64,000 bases of DNA, taken from Lepus europaeus (lineage: Eukaryota; Chordata; Mammalia; Lagomorpha; Leporidae). Of this stretch, positions 12,079-23,291 are shown piece after piece. The stretch lies in contig NC_084835.1 in NCBI RefSeq assembly GCF_033115175.1, forward strand, positions 83,821,948 to 83,885,947, written 5' to 3'. The notes under the pieces were generated by a model that saw only the letters and a list, made by a program, of their open reading frames with translations, was not told the DNA's origin and searched no databases. The position numbers were made by a program, and so were the translations under genes. The number at the start of each line of letters is the position of its first letter. The stretch's first letter is position 1.

Positions 12079-12132
12079 ATTTTTTTAAAGACTTTATTTA
12101 TTTGAAAGGCAGAGCAGAACAAGGGAGAGAAT

Positions 12133-12169
<37 letters not shown>

Positions 12170-12428
12170 ATTCCATCCACTGGTTCGCATACTAAATGGC
12201 CGAAATGGCCAGGGCTGGACCAGGCTGAAGCCAGGAGCCAGGAGCTCCATCCTGGTCTCCCACATGGGTGGCAGGGACACAAAATCTTGGGCCATCCTCC
12301 ACTGCTTTCTCATGTACATTAGCAGGGCTCTGGATTGGAAGTGGAGTGACCAAGATTTGAACTGGGGTTCATATGGGATGATGGCTTGCAAGCAGTGGTT
12401 TAACCCACTGTACCACAACACTGGCTCC
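12079..12428 (-). repeat. C SINE, type II, with (GA)n tract
   Basis: Opposite orientation to the copy 135 bases upstream; both lie in the LTR. The GA tract at 12,131-12,166 is nearly pure. Ends 'ccactgtaccacaacactggctcc'. Confidence 0.9.
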
Positions 12429-12668
12429 AAGAGTTTTATTTAAGCAAAGTCCTGTTCAACTAGTCTCTCTCTGCTTCCTGGCTCACCATGTGATCCTCAG
12501 TCAACACACTTCCTAACATCCATCACCCCCAATCAGAGGCTAAACTAATAGGGCTGTACAATCTTGGACTGTGAATCTCCAAATTTATAAATCAAATTAT
12601 ACCTTCTTTCTTCCAAAGAAGCTCCTCTTAGGTATTTTAGTTAGAGTAACAAAAAGCTGACTAACGCA

Positions 12669-13515
12669 CCTATTTACAGAGAAAATAACACTTTAGCTTT
12701 AAAAGTCCATGGTGTATTTTTGCAACTCCAGTTTACCATACACCTAGGGTATTTTTTAGTTCTTTTTTAAGGTGTTACTCCTTTGTATTTTACATAAAAT
12801 TATCTATCCAGGAGTGTGTATCTAAAATTGAAAAACACTCCTCTCCTGAAAGATCTCCCAGACTCACCCTCTGAACTCCCTGTCCCCCACTTCTCATGCT
12901 TCCTGCCCAAGGACTGACTGGAGGGAAACCAAAGGCCCTTTGCCCCCTGGAGCTGGATGGGTTCAGCCAACAGGGAGCCTCCATGGGAAGTGGGCGAGGG
13001 AGAGTGGAATGAGGGTATGTATTCTCTTAGCTTACTTGGGCCAGGTCACCTTGAATGAGTACATTCCTCAGCCGGAGGTCTGGCTGGAGGTCTGGGGAGC
13101 CGCCGACTTGTGTGTGGCTTCCTCCTCACAGCCTCCTGTAACAGCCCTGGGAAGCACACCGTTCCTAGGGCCTCCTGACACCCAACCCACACTTTTCTAA
13201 ACTGTTGCTTCATTAAACCTTCTGTGAATGTTCCTAATTTGATTGTGTCATTGATCCTGCCAATACACTTTAAAACATTTAAATCCTTATTCAGGAGGAG
13301 ATCGAAATGTCATACTACATAGGGGAATAGACACTGACAGAATCTCCCCAACCAGGAGAGCATCCAACTCAAAGGGGAATCCTGGGTGAGTAATCCTTTG
13401 ATTTCATTCAAGATAATCGCATCTCAGATTTACCATTTGTTTCATGCAAAGGTCCCATAACAGCCAAAACTTAGTGCCCCATAGCTGTAACTCCAATAAT
13501 TGGGATTAATTAAAG
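12669..13515. other. Unassigned sequence
   Basis: No supported gene. 12,840-13,200 is moderately GC-rich and holds an 86-codon plus-strand ORF (12,940-13,200) with no recognised motif, rated as chance. Confidence 0.35.
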
Positions 13516-13527
13516 TCTTAAGATTTT

Positions 13528-13852
13528 TTTAAGAGTTATTTATTTTATTTAAAAGACAGAGTTACAGAGAGGCAGAGGTGGAGAAAGAGAGGAAGGTCTT
13601 CCATCCACCGATTCACTCCCCAAATGGCTGCAACGGCAGGAGCTATGCCGATCTGGAGCCAGGAGCCAGGAGCTTCTTCCGGGTCTCCCACGTGCGTGCA
13701 GGGGCCCAAGGACTTGGGTCATCTTCCACTGCTTTCCCAGGCCATAGCAGAGAGCTGTATCAGAAGTGGAGCAGCCGGGAATCGAACAGGCACCCAAATG
13801 GGATGCCAGCACTGCAGACAGCAGCTTTACATGCCACAACACAGTGCCGGCC
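13528..13852 (-). repeat. C SINE, type II
   Basis: TSD TCTTAAGATTTT at 13,516-13,527 and 13,853-13,864, identical. Body includes 'gccgatctggagccaggagcc' and ends 'acacagtgccggcc'. Confidence 0.93.
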
Positions 13853-13907
13853 TCTTAAGATTTTAAAATTACCAAAAAAGAACAAATGCTGTCAGTTATT
13901 AGGAAGC

Positions 13908-14199
13908 TTTTTTTTTTTAAGTATTTATTTATTATTTATTTGAAAGGCAGGGTGAGAGAGAGAGCGAACAAGCGCATCAGCTGGAAACGGGCCAGGCCAA
14001 AGCCAGGAGCAGGAACTCCATCCGGGTCTCCCAAATGTGTAAAAAGTATTTGAATCACCATCTGCTACTTTCCTGGAAGCGTTAGCAGGAAGCTAGTTTG
14101 GAAGCAGAGTAGCCAGGATTTGAACCAGACATTTTTGATATGTGATGCCAACATCCCTAGCAACAGCTTACCCTGCTGTGTCACAACACTTGACCCCAA
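13908..14199 (-). repeat. C SINE, type III, shortened
   Basis: T-rich start, 'gaaaggcagggtgagagag', then 'caggccaaagccaggagcagg', 'agcaggaagctagtttgg' and 'gtcacaacacttgacccc'. The block between the GA region and 'ggccaggccaaagcc' is shortened. About 55 bases right of the previous SINE. Confidence 0.85.
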
Positions 14200-16127
14200 A
14201 CATGATTTAAAATCACACTTGAAATTTAAAATCCTAGACATTCTTAAACTCTTCTCCCCTTTCTCTTCGAAGGACAAAGGGAAGTCACGTTTTTGTGCTA
14301 CTGGTATAAGCAACTCTACTGTCATGATGGCTCAATCAACTGGTTAAGTTAGCTGATGCCAAAATTCAGCCTGAGAGCTGAGCTCAGCAGTGCTCACGTG
14401 TTTTACGTCCTGCATGCCAGGGCCTGTGCCTGACATGACACATGCATGGCCATACTCATCCTCAGGTCAGTTCTATGAGGGGGTGGTGTCTGTCTGTCTT
14501 TCCTGTCTTCTCTTTCATACATTCCCATCCTAAAAAAGCATCCGCCAGAGAACTAAGTGCCCTGGGCACCATGTTCCGGTCAAGGAGGAAGCCTGAGGTC
14601 CAAGTCGAAGAGTTCACAAAGGAAAAGTGTCCCTGCTTGGAGAGGGGCGAGGTCTCTCCTCACAGCACAGAGAGGAGGGATGAGGTAGTGGTGAGCAAGT
14701 GTGTGTGTGACATTTAAATGTCACTGGAGCTTTACAGCCCTAAAAAGTAAGTTAGCTTGAGATTCTGGGAGTCAGGAACGAAAGTTCATCTAAGTCTGTC
14801 CCAAGGCAGTGAAAGAAGTGCCAAATAAAGCCACTTCCTGTTTCTACCCCCTGCTGGTTGGGCTTACGCAGTAGACTGTGTTTCTTCAGCCCTGGGTGAC
14901 TGTCTCTCCGAGGGAATCCTACTCCCTTTCTGTTGGTTCCAGACAGCCTGGCTCTGACATAAGAGCATGGGCTTTTGGAAGATAAGTAAGACTTGGCGAT
15001 TACTCACTGGCCTGCCATGTCCCTCCTGAGCGGAAGTGAAGACAGGGTTAATTCAAGTTCAGACAAGAAGGAAGGAAGAACTTTGAAGAGATTATTTGCA
15101 ACACATTAGCCCCAGACATAACAGTCAAAGCACAATAGGAAATATCAGCGTAGCACAGGGGGACAGCCCTGCTGTGAACAGGCACCCGATGCCCCTTACA
15201 GCTTACACCCATCCTCCAGAGTTCGGCCTGCCAGGCGTGTCTCTCTGCGGCCTCAGGTTTCTCAACTTTCAAAATAGACACCCAGAGAGGTTCCAGCAAC
15301 CTCACAAAAGTGGCATGGAGTCAAATATGATTTTATGGGCTCAACAAAAAAGGAACTCTGAAATGCGAAGACCTTGCAAAAAGCCACTGTGTGCCCAAAA
15401 CATCCCCAGTTGTCATCATCGCCTTTACTGAGACCCTAATGGAGACTAGCTACCTTTGAAATTCTCCTCCGGCTCTATTTAGGGAACTCTTGTTGTGTCA
15501 CTTTCTTTGGGATTTTGCAATCCAGTATTCTACTAAATTTAAACATTCACCACCTCAGCTTACAAACAAGTTAGGCTCCAAAAGTAAATTTACAGGATGG
15601 TTGGTTAGCACTCAAAGATTCAGTTTCACAGAAAAACAAAGCTAAAATAAATCCATAATCCATGTGCAACCACACAAGCAGAAAACAATGCTGTTATAAA
15701 ATGATAACACAGCTAAATAGAAAATACATATCTGAAAATGGACCAAGCGACAGTACATACACTAGCTTAAACCCGGGCACTTGAAACAGTCTCTCCTAAT
15801 GCTTGAATGTTGCTTTTTGCTGCATTTTGAAGGCCTATGCTGGGCATAAAACAAGTTAACAAGAAGGGATGTAGGAAATTGAGATAGGATTCCCAACAAG
15901 GCAAAGCCACCCACACATTTCACTTCTAGGACTTCCCTGAGTCACTTCCAGCCTCCTCCACCATCTTTGTCTATCTGCTGACCACTTCCTGAGTCCCCCA
16001 CCCTCAGCCGTCTATCTTCTTCCCCCAACTCCAGCATGGATGATAGCTACACACAAGATGTTAAGGGTTAGGGGAATGAAAGATTGACATTTCCATTTTT
16101 AAATTAATTTTAAAATATTAATTGCAA
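14200..16127. other. SINE-free unassigned sequence, 1.9 kb
   Basis: No gene could be supported. 14,400-14,500 weakly recalls MIR ('gccagggcctgtgcctgac'). A 111-codon ORF at 15,096-15,431 has no recognisable family. Absence of young repeats makes this a candidate for conserved non-coding comparison. Confidence 0.4.
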
Positions 16128-16381
16128 GGGACAGACGCTGTGGTGCAGTAGATTAAGCCACCACTTGGGACACCCACTACCCACACTGGAGTGCCTGGTT
16201 CCAGTCTCTGCTGCTCTGCTTCCTATCCAGCTCAGTGTTAATGTACCCGGGAGGTAGCAGGTGCTGGCTCAAGTACTGAGCCCCTGAAACTCACGTGGGA
16301 GATCCAGATGGAGTTCGGGGCTCCGGCTTCAGCCTGACCCAGCCTGGGATGTTGTTGTGGTCATTGTGGAGTAAACCAGCA

Positions 16382-16422
<41 letters not shown>

Positions 16423-16477
16423 CACACAAACACGAACACACACACACACACTTCAACCATTCAAATAAATAAATATT
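16128..16477 (+). repeat. C SINE, type II/III, with CT and CA tracts
   Basis: Full copy from 'gggacagacgctgtggtgcag'. Pure CT tract at about 16,386-16,420 is followed by an (AC)n tract at 16,437-16,451, then 'caaataaataaatattt'. Forms a tail-to-tail pair with the next SINE. Confidence 0.9.
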
Positions 16478-16487
16478 TAAAAAAAAT

Positions 16488-16810
16488 TTTTTTTGAGAGG
16501 CAGAGTGGATAGTGAGAGAAAGAGACAGAGAGAAAGGTCTGCCTTTGCCATTGGTTCACCCTCCAATGGCCGCTGCGGCCGGCGCATCGTGCTGATCCGA
16601 AGCCAGGAGCCAGGTGCTTCTCCTGGTCTCCCATGCGGGTGCAGGGCCCAAAGACTTGGGCCATCCTCCACTGCCTTCCCGGGCCATAGCAGAGAGCTGG
16701 CCTGGAAGAGGGGCAACTGGGATAGAATCCAGCGCCCCAACCAGGACTAGAACCCGGTGTGCTAGCGCTGCAAGGCGGAGGATTAGCCTGTTAAGCCACG
16801 GTGCCGGCCT
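16488..16810 (-). repeat. C SINE, type I, tail-to-tail with the previous copy
   Basis: Young-type body ending 'cacggtgccggcc'. AT-rich flanks 'tatttaaaaaaaatttt' and 'tatttttaaaaaattttt' are the likely TSD. It inserted into the A tail of the plus-strand SINE. Confidence 0.92.
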
Positions 16811-16941
16811 TATTTTTAAAAAATTTTTAAAGAAAGAAAGAAAATTGCAGCTGTTCAATTGCCAGGTTGCCACCTAACCTGATCTGAAATGGCCAGGTGC
16901 ACTCTGGTGATACCATATCTGTATGGAAGAGACTCATTCTA

Positions 16942-17278
16942 TATTTTTTTTAAAGATTTATTTTATTTATTTGAAAGGCACAATGACATAGAAAGAGAGA
17001 GGAAGACACAGAAAGAAAAGATCTTCCATCTGCTGGTTTAGGCCCCGGATGGCCATAAGGGCCTGGACTGGGCCAGGATGAAGCCAGGAGCCCAGAACTC
17101 CATCCTGGTTTCCCATGGGGGTGCAAGGGCCCAACAACTTGAGTCATACTCTGCTGTTTTCCCAGGAGCACTAGCAGTGAGCTGGATTGAAAGCAGAGCA
17201 GCCAGGACTCAAACTGGTTCTCCAGTATGGGATACAGGCATCTCAGGCTCAACCCACTCTGCCACCATGCCAGCCATG
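16942..17278 (-). repeat. C SINE, type II
   Basis: TSD GAGACTCATTCTA (16,929-16,941) versus GAGGCTCATTCTA (17,279-17,291). Ends 'ctgccaccatgccagcc'. Confidence 0.92.
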
Positions 17279-17406
17279 GAGGCTCATTCTAAAATCAGTC
17301 TCTGTCTCTAGTTCCAGGTTGGGTTTTTTGCATTGAGGACTGACTAACTTGTAGGTTCCAGTTCAAAACAAAAATGCAGGGCCTCTTGTTAAAAACGAAG
17401 AATTCT

Positions 17407-17717
17407 GAGGCCAGTGCTGTAGCATAGTAGGCTAAGTCTCTGCCTGCAGTGTTGACATCCCATATGAGCACCAGTTCATGTCCCGGGTGTCTCTTCTGAT
17501 CCAGCGCTCTGCTTATGGCCTGGGAAAGCAGTTGAAGAAGGCCCAAGTCCTTGGGCCCCTGCACCCACGTAGGAGACCCAGAAGAAGCTCCTGGCTTTGG
17601 ATTGGCCTAGCTCCTGCTATTGCGGCCATTTGGGGAGTGAACCAACAGATGGAAGACTTTTCCTCTGTCTGTAACTCTGTCTCTCAAATAAAATAAATTT
17701 TTAAAAATTAAAAAATT
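17407..17717 (+). repeat. C SINE, type II
   Basis: TSD AAGAATTCT at 17,398-17,406 and 17,718-17,726. The CT region is short ('ttttcctctgtctgtaactc'), which makes it shorter than its neighbours. Confidence 0.92.
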
Positions 17718-17748
17718 AAGAATTCTAAGACAGAAAAAGCAAAGCATT

Positions 17749-18087
17749 TTTTTTAAAAAAGATTTATTTATTTATTTATTTATTTATGTGAAAGGCGGAG
17801 TCAGAGAGAAGAAGAGACAGAGATAGAGTTCTTTTATCTTCTGGTTGATTCCCCCAAATAACTGCAATGGCCACGGCTAGGCCAGACCAAAGCCAGGAGA
17901 CAGGAGCTTCATCTAGGTCTCCCATGTGCATGCCAGGGCCCAAGCACTTTTGGTATCTTTTGCTGCTTTCCCAGGTGCATTAGCAGGGAGCCGGATCAGA
18001 ACTGGAGTAGCTGGGACTTGAACCGGGGTCCATATGGAATGCTGGCATCCCAGACAGCGGCTTAACCCTCTACACAGCACAGCCCCT
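17749..18087 (-). repeat. C SINE, type II
   Basis: Only about 30 bases right of the previous copy and in opposite orientation. TSD AAAGCAAAGCAT (17,737-17,748) versus AAAGCAGAGCAT (18,088-18,099). Confidence 0.92.
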
Positions 18088-18099
18088 AAAGCAGAGCAT

Positions 18100-18558
18100 C
18101 CAAGCAAGCACAGGCCCTGTACGTAGACTCTGTGTCACTGCACAGTAACACTGGCCTTGAAGATGGCATCAACTTCATAGACCACCTTGATTTTCCTGGA
18201 TCACAGCCTGGCTCTTGGAAAACAAAGGTCATTTCCTGACCAGATTTCTCAGATGACTTCCTTTAGTTTTTTTTCACTGTGTGGGTTGTTCCCAGGACCC
18301 TTGAGAAAGTTGACTGGTTCCTGGCCTCAGATTCCCTTTGCCTCTAAGGCTGCAAGTCTGTCTGACTAAGCAGAGTGCCCTAAACCAGCAGTTATACTCC
18401 ACCTCCCACGGGGGCCCCTTATGGAACATCTCCTGTTACAGACTTTCTAAAGCAGGAGCAGGTCGTTCTAGGGCCAAGACCACAAGCACATGGCTACATC
18501 TGGATCTTTTTTGCTTCAGTCTTTCTTTGGGTCTTTAACTAACATTAAACCCCAGCAT
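18100..18558. other. Unassigned sequence
   Basis: No gene or repeat recognised. Short plus-strand ORFs at 18,187-18,538 lack protein-like character. Confidence 0.35.
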
Positions 18559-19087
18559 TGTGGTTAATTTTTACTTGTCAACTTAACTAGGCTTTTGGGT
18601 GCCCAGACTTTTGGTCAGACAGTGTTCTGGGTGTGTCTGTGAAAGTGTTGTGGGATAAGATTCACATGTAATTGGTAGACTGAATAAAGCTGATGCTCTC
18701 TCTATTGTGAGGCTCATCCAATCAGTTGAGGATCTAAATAGAACAAAAGATTGAGCTTCTTATGGGGGGGGGGGGGGAATCCTCCTGCCTGACTACCTTG
18801 AGCTGGGACATAAATTTTCTTCTGCCTTTGCACTCAAACTTTCTGAAACACTGGGTCTTCTTGGGTCTCAAGCCTGCCAGGTTGTGGACTGAGACTTACG
18901 CCATTACCTCTCCTCATTCCCAGGCCTTCAAATAACAGAATGAGAGATTCTCCAAGGAATAATGACATCACTGGGGAACTGCAGGGCGTTGCAATGAGAA
19001 TAAATGGACCATAGCAAGCTGTGGATGTATTCAAAGAGGTTCAGGCAAGGGGAGCTTTTTTTGTTGTGGTTTATTTTTTAAGGTTTA

Positions 19088-19419
19088 TTATTTATTTATT
19101 TATTGACAGGCAGAGTGGATAGTGAGAGAGAGACAGAGAGAAAGGTCTTCCTTTTTGCCGTTGGTTCACCCTCCAATGGCCGCTGTGGCCGGCGCATCGT
19201 GCTGATCCGAAGCCAGGAGCCAGGCGCTTCTCCTGGTCTCCCATGCGGGTGCAGGGCCCAAAGACTTGGGCCATTCTCCACTGCCTTCCCGGGCCATAGC
19301 AGAGAACTGGGCTGGAAGAGGGGCAACCGGGATAGAATCCGGCGCCCCGACCAGGACTAGAACCTGGTGTGCTGGCGCCGCAAGGCGAAGGATTAGCCTG
19401 TTAAGCCACGGCGCCGGCC
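19088..19419 (-). repeat. C SINE, type I, nested at the end of another SINE
   Basis: TSD TTAAGGTTTA at 19,078-19,087 and 19,420-19,429. The right copy is also the T-rich start of the older SINE that follows, so this copy inserted at that SINE's tail. Confidence 0.93.
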
Positions 19420-19697
19420 TTAAGGTTTAATTTCTTGAAAGGCAGAGTGACAGAGAAAGAGATCTTCCATCTGCTGGTTCACTCTCCAGATAGCTGCACT
19501 GGCCAAGACTGGGACAGGCCGAAGCTATGGAGCTTCATTGGGATCACCCATGTGGGTGGCAGGGGCCCACGTACTTGGACCATCTTTTGCTGCTTTTCCA
19601 GGGGCATTAGCAGGGCACTAGATTGGAAGCTGAGCTGGAACTCAAACCAGGGCTCTAATATGGGGTGCCAGCACCATAAGTGCCACAACACCAGCCC
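19420..19697 (-). repeat. C SINE, type II, shortened
   Basis: T-rich start, no GA tract ('gagtgacagagaaagagatc'), body 'ccaagactgggacaggccgaag', ends 'gccacaacaccagccc'. Several short deletions. Confidence 0.88.
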
Positions 19698-19712
19698 AAA
19701 GAGAAGTCTGTT

Positions 19713-20040
19713 GATTTTTTAAATTATTTATTTACTTGAGAGGCAGAGTTAAGACAGAGAGGAAGAGACAGAGCGAAAAGCCTTCCACTGCTCATTCACT
19801 CCCCAAATATCTGCAATGCCTGGAACTGGGCTGATCCAAAGCCAGGAGCAGGAGCTTCTCCCAGGTCTGCCACGTGGGTGCAGGGGCCCAAACACTTGGG
19901 CCATCTTTCACTACTTTTCCAGGCCGTAAGCAGAGAGCTGGATCGGAAGAGGAGCAGCTGGACACGAACCAGCACCCATATAGGATGTCGGCACCTGGGA
20001 TAGAGGCTTAGCCTACTAGCTACAGCATCACCGCCCTCCC
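19713..20040 (-). repeat. C SINE, type II
   Basis: Third minus-strand copy in a row. Ends 'ctagctacagcatcaccgccc'. TSD not clear. Confidence 0.88.
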
Positions 20041-20675
20041 ACCCCCAAGAAGTTTTTAAAGGCAAACATGAGGAGGATGATATCAGATGTTTTGAAGGAA
20101 TAATTTTTATCACAGTGAAATAACCAGGCTGGACAGGCGCCCTTGTAAAGCAGTGCTTGTATACAGTTGTGGTGGCCTCTGTGTAAACCTGTGGTTCTGG
20201 CAGTGTCTTTCGTAATGGTTGCCATAAGGCACCGTGCACGAGAGCTCTCCCTTCACAGCCTCCTAGCTTTATTTATTTGTTAAGGTTGACATACTGACTG
20301 CATTTCCATCCTGACCACTTCTACAGCACTCAGACTGGAGCTACGCCACCAGATTCCCAGGGTCTCCAGCTTGCTAACGGCAGACCTTAGTAATGCTCAG
20401 ACCCAGTAATTGTACAAGCCAATTCCTGTTTTACATGTGTGTGTGTGTGTGTGTATCTCCTGTTGGTTCTGTTTCTCTGGAGAACCCTAATACGCCCAGT
20501 CTATCCAAAAAGTACAGTTAGGGTTGAAAGGACTCATAGTGAACAGGATGTCGATGGCCTCCAGCCAAAGGCCACCAGAAGGCGTCTATAGCTGATCCAG
20601 TTGGGTTTACTACCCATCACATTGAGAAAGAACACACAACAGGGGACACATGGGGCATCTCAATAAGAGGGCGTT

Positions 20676-20955
20676 AGAAGGGCAAGTGTTTGGTATAGTG
20701 GTTAAGTTGCCCTTGGAATACCCACATCCCGTAGCAAAGTGCCTGATGGCAGCAGGTGATGGTTCAAATATTCAAGAACTTGCCACCCACGTGGGAGACC
20801 TGGATTGAGTTCTGAGCTCCTGGCTTTAGCCTGGCCAAACCATAGCTGCTGGGAGTATTTGGGAAATAAACCAATGGATGGAAGATCTCTCTTTCTCCCT
20901 CTCTCTCTCTCTCTCTCTCAAATAAAATGAAAATAAATACATTTTGAAAATATAA
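20676..20955 (+). repeat. C SINE, type III
   Basis: 'ggcaagtgtttggtatagtggttaag' head, 'ggcagcaggtgatggttcaa', CT tract, A-rich tail. Likely TSD AAGAGGGCGTT (20,665-20,675) versus AAGAGGCTGTT (20,956-20,966). Confidence 0.88.
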
Positions 20956-20966
20956 AAGAGGCTGTT

Positions 20967-21596
20967 CCAAAGAACCTATTACAGGAGTTGGGCTTTAGGG
21001 GAGATTGGAAAGGATGCAGAATGTGGCGATTTACCCAAGACTGCACACTGTCACAAAGTAGGACTGATTCTGTGATGGGTATCTCAATGAAACTTATCTT
21101 TAGGAAGAGCAGACTAGAGCAGGGGTAAAGTTCCAACTGTGAAGGAGCAGTGGTCACTTGTATTAGCTGAGCGACGGGGATGTTTGCAATCCTGTGGGTG
21201 GAATATTTACTTTACTTTTGTCTGTGCTTAGACAAAATTGTGAAGTGGCCGTGTTTAGTCTAAGTGACCTTGTCTGATGTTGGTGCTCTGTAAGAATGTT
21301 TATGATCCTCTGCTCCATGTTCTCAATTGCCTCCACTGCCCTGGTTCTCCTTGTCCTTCCTTCTACTCTTGACCAGTCCCTCTACCCTGGAAGAGACCTC
21401 AAAGTCTGATCATAGAGGCAGGGTGGGCTGGCTCTCCCTTGTTCTAGCTGGAGGGGTTCTGGGAACATCTCGGGGAGTAGCTGCAATGCACACAAGCTTT
21501 TCTCTTACTTACTGTGACTCCCTTTCTAAAATTTGGTTACCAAAAAACAATGTGCAATGTGGAGCTCTTTATGCGTCTTCACCAGGGCAGCTCATT
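20967..21596. other. Unassigned sequence
   Basis: No supported gene. A 93-codon ORF at 21,327-21,608 begins with a hydrophobic stretch but runs into the T-rich start of a SINE, which argues against a real coding region. Confidence 0.35.
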
Positions 21597-22249
21597 TTTT
21601 TTTTTTAAAGATTTTATTTAGGCCTGCACCGCAGCTCAATAGGCTAATCCTCCGCCTGCAGTGCCGGCACACCTGGTTCTAGTCCCGGTCGGGGTGCTGG
21701 ATTCTGTCCCGGTTGCCCCTCTTCCAGGCCAGCTCTCTGCTATGGCCCGGGAAGGCAGTGGAGGATGGCCCAAGTCCTTGGGCCCTGCACCCCATGGGAG
21801 ACCCGGAGAAGCACATGGTTCCTGGCTTCAGATCAGCGCGATGCGCCGGCCACAGGGCGCCGGCCGCAGCAGCCATTGGAGGGTGAACCAACGGCAAGCA
21901 AAGGAAGACCTTTCTCTCTGTCTCTCTCTCTCTCACTGTCCACTCTGCCTGTCAAAAAAAAAAAAAAAAGATTTTATTTATTTGTTTGAAAGGTAGAGTT
22001 ACATGCAGAGAGAGGGAGAGACAGAGAAGTCTTCCATCTTCTGGTTCACTCCCCAGATGGTCACAATGGCTGGAGCTGGGCCAATTCTTCTGGGTCTCCC
22101 ATGTGGGTGCAGGGGCCCGAGGACTGCTTTCCCAGGTGATAAGCAGAGAGCTGGATCTGAAGAAGCTGAGCAGCTGGGACACGAACTGGCACCCATATGA
22201 TGCCGGCACCGCAGGCGGAGGCTTAACCTTCTACGCCACAACTTACACC
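21597..22249 (-). repeat. C SINE, type II, split by a plus-strand C SINE
   Basis: T-rich start at 21,597-21,620 and body at 21,981-22,249 ('gagttacatgcagagagaggg' to 'ctacgccacaacttacacccc'). The body lacks some internal blocks, for example around 'gctgggccaattcttctgggtc'. Confidence 0.88.
21621..21966 (+). repeat. C SINE, type I, inserted opposite-wise in a SINE
   Basis: TSD AAAGATTTTATTTA at 21,607-21,620 and 21,967-21,980, identical. Young body with duplicated 'gcgccggcc' block and A tail. Lies head-on inside the minus-strand SINE. Confidence 0.95.
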
Positions 22250-22459
22250 CCACCGATTCAGCTCTTATGACAACCCTATAACGAAAGTACACACAGAGTT
22301 ACCAACAACAAAACACATCAACAATGGCAAAGAACTGCTCTCCACCCACCATGGAAAAGCCTCTATACATGAGACTAGATGTGATGTCGCAACTGTACAA
22401 TTGCAAAATCAGAGAACCTTATTTCCAAGGGTGCACAATAATCTTCTTCAGGTATTGCT

Positions 22460-22725
22460 TGACCCTTATCCAAAGCCTGTATTGCTCTCTAATTAAGTTC
22501 AAATGCCTTACATCAATATTCTTACCAATTTGACTCTCAACTATTCTAGTGTCTGCAACTCCCCATCCCTCTTGTGTGCTAGAAGCCATGCATTCACTGC
22601 CCCCTGAACACATCAAATGCATTTCCGCATTTAAACTTCCTTTAGTTGGAATATTCCTCTACCTCCATCAAATACCATGATCCTGTGCTCCTTTATATTG
22701 TTATGTATGCTCTTATACATCACTG
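22460..22725 (+). repeat. Probable L2 fragment
   Basis: 'accaatttgactctcaactattc', 'agaagccatgcattcactgcccc', 'gcatttaaacttcctttagttgg' and 'atattcctctacctcc' follow the L2 3' half in order. Confidence 0.5.
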
Positions 22726-22864
22726 TTGTTGCAATAAGAGCTATGATAGATACTTCGCAAGATGGTCACAAGAACTTCCCCATGCCTCTTTGCCACTTCT
22801 ACCCTCAGGGGGCAATTTGTGTCTTCACTCTGAATCTAAGCTTGAATCCGAATGTGACTTGTTT

Positions 22865-23291
22865 GGGCAATTGTATTAGTTAATACTTAATTGTATTGGT
22901 CAGTTTTTCATCACTATAACAAATACCCGAGAGAAGCTATTTATGAAAGGTTTGTTGTGGCTCGCACTTTTGCAGGTTTAAAGTCCAAGATTGGGCAGTC
23001 CCATTGGTCTGGAGTTTGATGAGGACAGGTGATGGCAGAATGCATGTAGAGGAAGCATCACATGGTGAGCCAGGAGCAGAGAGAAAGCACAGCCAGGGCC
23101 AACTCAGCTTTTACAACCAACCCCTTAGCAAGAAACTACCTTTCAAGGGTGTATCCCCAGGACTTCCTACTAGGCTCAACTCCTAAATACCCTAACTAGA
23201 TTAAAACTTCATCCTTGTTAGTGTCATTCACTTGTGACTTCGGGATTAAACATCCGCAAGAGTTGGGGGTCAAATCTTGTTCAAACCATAG
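22865..23291 (-). mobile_element. MaLR-type LTR, antisense
   Basis: 'gtattggtcagtttttcatcactataac', 'aaatacccgagag', 'gtccaagattgggcagtccc', 'catcacatggtgagcc' and a final 'gttcaaaccata' follow the complement of MST/THE1/MLT1-like LTRs. No internal sequence attached. Exact subfamily not resolved. Confidence 0.6.

Larger units (their letters stand above)
11568..12668 (+). mobile_element. MaLR-type solo LTR cut by two SINEs
   Basis: Three pieces in order: 11,568-11,658 ('ttgatattcccaaaggcccatg'), 11,945-12,078 ('aggaagtagggcctagtgg', 'ggaggcgtgccctctg') and 12,429-12,668 ('ctctgcttcctggctcaccatg', 'ggtattttagttagagtaac', 'gctgactaacgca'). This matches the order of MST/MLT1-like LTRs. No internal retroviral sequence. 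Confidence 0.6.
18931..20327. other. Insertion inside the ERVL LTR, partly unidentified
   Basis: Contains three minus-strand C SINEs (19,088, 19,420 and 19,713) plus about 150 bases (18,931-19,077) and 280 bases (20,041-20,327) that I could not assign. No TSD for the whole block was seen, so it may be several events. Confidence 0.5.
18559..20494 (+). mobile_element. MLT2-like ERVL LTR split by a 1.4-kb insertion
   Basis: Left half 18,559-18,930 follows the MLT2 LTR ('tgcccagacttttggtcagac', 'gtgtgtctgtgaaagtgtt', 'catccaatcagttgagg', 'gagctgggaca') and stops after 'cccaggccttc'. The right half starts at 20,328 ('ctcagactggagctacgccacc') at the next LTR position and runs to 'tctggagaaccctaatacg'. 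A G14 run lies at about 18,764-18,777 and a (TG)n tract at about 20,436-20,453. Confidence 0.7.

Noticed and set aside
19796-20239. 147-codon minus-strand ORF
   Set aside because: About half of it is C SINE translation and the rest is unassigned insertion sequence.
21327-21608. Small secreted-protein-like ORF with hydrophobic start
   Set aside because: Ends in phenylalanines encoded by the T-rich start of a C SINE; no upstream promoter or family match.
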